Positions 4,701-5,416 of a DNA stretch of 5,416 nt are shown here, piece after piece; positions within the stretch are counted from its first letter, which is position 1; every line of letters begins with the position of its first letter. Source of the DNA: Clostridia bacterium (GTDB taxonomy: Bacteria; Bacillota; Clostridia; Peptostreptococcales; Anaerovoracaceae). Under the pieces are notes generated by a model. That model was not told the DNA's origin. It saw only the letters and a program-made list of their open reading frames with translations, and made no database searches. The position numbers were made by a program, and so were the translations under genes. The stretch spans positions 1 through 5,416 of the forward strand of contig JAIKZT010000320.1 of the NCBI GenBank assembly GCA_024682015.1. The letters are read 5' to 3'.

Positions 4701-5416
4701 TGCAGCTGCTCCGTGATCTCCTTCGCGCGCCGCGAAAACCGCTTCGCCGCGAGGAAATATCCGTAATAATCGAACGTCGGCGCGCAGGATTCGCACACGA
4801 AGGCATAGTAGCCCGGCGCGATGTGCTCCGCCAGCTCGGGGCGGGCCAGCGGGTCCGCTGCCGCCAGAAGCGACTCCGCCTCGTCCAGCAGTTGTTCGAT
4901 CTTCTTCTCCGCCTTCTCCAGGCCATGCTCGGCCTCGACCGCGTTGGCCATGTTCAGCAGCGTGATCGCCCGCTCCGGCTCGCCGCCCGGCACCTTCTCC
5001 ATGATCTCCAGCGCCCGCGTATAGCACGCGTGAGCCTCCCCAAACCGCCCGCGGGACGCGCAGGACAGCGCCATGTTGTTGTACAGGCCGCCCAGCCGCG
5101 GGTCATCCTCGCCGAGATGGCGCAGATAGACGGCTTTGGCGCGGTCAAACTGGTCCATGGCCTCCTCGCTGCGCCCGAAGGCCTGCAGCGCCGTGCCGCA
5201 GTTGACGAAGCACGTGGCGCCGGACACGGAATCCGCGTAGCCCAGTTCCTCCACGAGGGCAAGCGCCTCCCGCACGCAGGCCAGCGCCTTGTCCTCCTCG
5301 CCGCGCTTGCGGTAAAAGCCGATCTGCTCCTCGCGAACGGACAGCTCGCCCCGCTTGTCATGTCCCAGCCGGGCCTCGCCCAGCCAGAACTCCAGGTGGC
5401 GCTCCGCCGCCGCGTA
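4697..5416 (-). CDS. Tetratricopeptide repeat protein (5' end outside window)
   Basis: The frame is open from the right edge (base 5416) to the TGA at 4697-4699, giving 239 visible residues. At least three or four TPR-like helix pairs are seen at about residues 26-58, 66-100, 108-141 and 148-184; the clearest is LYNNMALSCASRGRFGEAHA with the A..YTRALEI helix after it. TPR arrays bind other proteins or peptides. The C-terminal block after residue 198 (APGYYAFVCES, then FDYYGYFLAAKRF) is not TPR and looks like a conserved tail of this subfamily. A GTG at 5273-5275 could be called a start, but coding similarity clearly continues upstream, so the gene is taken to run off the window. The four-base ATGA overlap with the DUF4037 gene indicates a coupled pair, perhaps a scaffold or regulator for it. 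Confidence 0.85.
   Translation of the reverse strand, partial: YAAAERHLEFWLGEARLGHDKRGELSVREEQIGFYRKRGEEDKALACVREALALVEELGYADSVSGATCFVNCGTALQAFGRSEEAMDQFDRAKAVYLRHLGEDDPRLGGLYNNMALSCASRGRFGEAHACYTRALEIMEKVPGGEPERAITLLNMANAVEAEHGLEKAEKKIEQLLDEAESLLAAADPLARPELAEHIAPGYYAFVCESCAPTFDYYGYFLAAKRFSRRAKEITEQLQ

Noticed and set aside
4567..4926. Minus-strand open frames of 119 and more codons overlapping the TPR and DUF4037 genes, including an apparent extension of the DUF4037 frame to 5027
   Set aside because: The upstream extension is the out-of-frame shadow of the TPR gene, rich in Gly, Ala and Arg. The DUF4037 family starts at the MNGQELS methionine, which has a ribosome binding site and an ATGA overlap.

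Overview
The window looks like a GC-rich anaerobic Firmicute (Clostridia, perhaps Oscillospirales or Christensenellales). This is inferred from the gene families (an oxygen-sensitive NrdG-type radical SAM activase, a CapA-family protein, a DUF4037 protein coupled to a TPR protein) and from AGGAG-type ribosome binding sites. No rRNA or tRNA is present to confirm taxonomy.

Layout. Bases 1-381 (+) are the C-terminal end of a radical SAM protein. Bases 382-891 are a convergent intergenic region packed with three kinds of structured repeat: a 97-bp tandem unit made from a copy of the radical SAM gene tail plus a REP-like hairpin; a third copy of that hairpin beside the capA stop; and a symmetric cluster of five GTTAAGCG motifs around a strong hairpin that probably terminates the minus-strand transcript. 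Then, all on the minus strand: a CapA-family metallophosphatase-like protein (892-2190), an anaerobic ribonucleotide reductase activating protein (2383-3108), a 629-bp non-coding stretch holding a 295-bp tandem duplication full of TGTGACCCA inverted repeats (3109-3737), a DUF4037 putative nucleotidyltransferase (3738-4700), and a TPR protein overlapping it by an ATGA junction and running off the right edge (4697-5416).

Function. The TPR and DUF4037 genes are very probably one translationally coupled unit, a putative nucleotidyltransferase with a helical scaffold partner. The NrdG-type gene and the CapA gene lie in the same direction 192 bp apart; I see no clear functional link. No defence system, prophage or transposase gene is visible.

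The unusual content is the repeat load. At least three unrelated short palindromic families sit in 5.4 kb, each tied to tandem duplication or a gene end, and one REP-like palindrome appears to lie in frame inside the NrdG-type coding sequence, adding about ten residues. I regard the repeats, not the proteins, as the part worth following up. I do not see convincing evidence for a complete new biological system.
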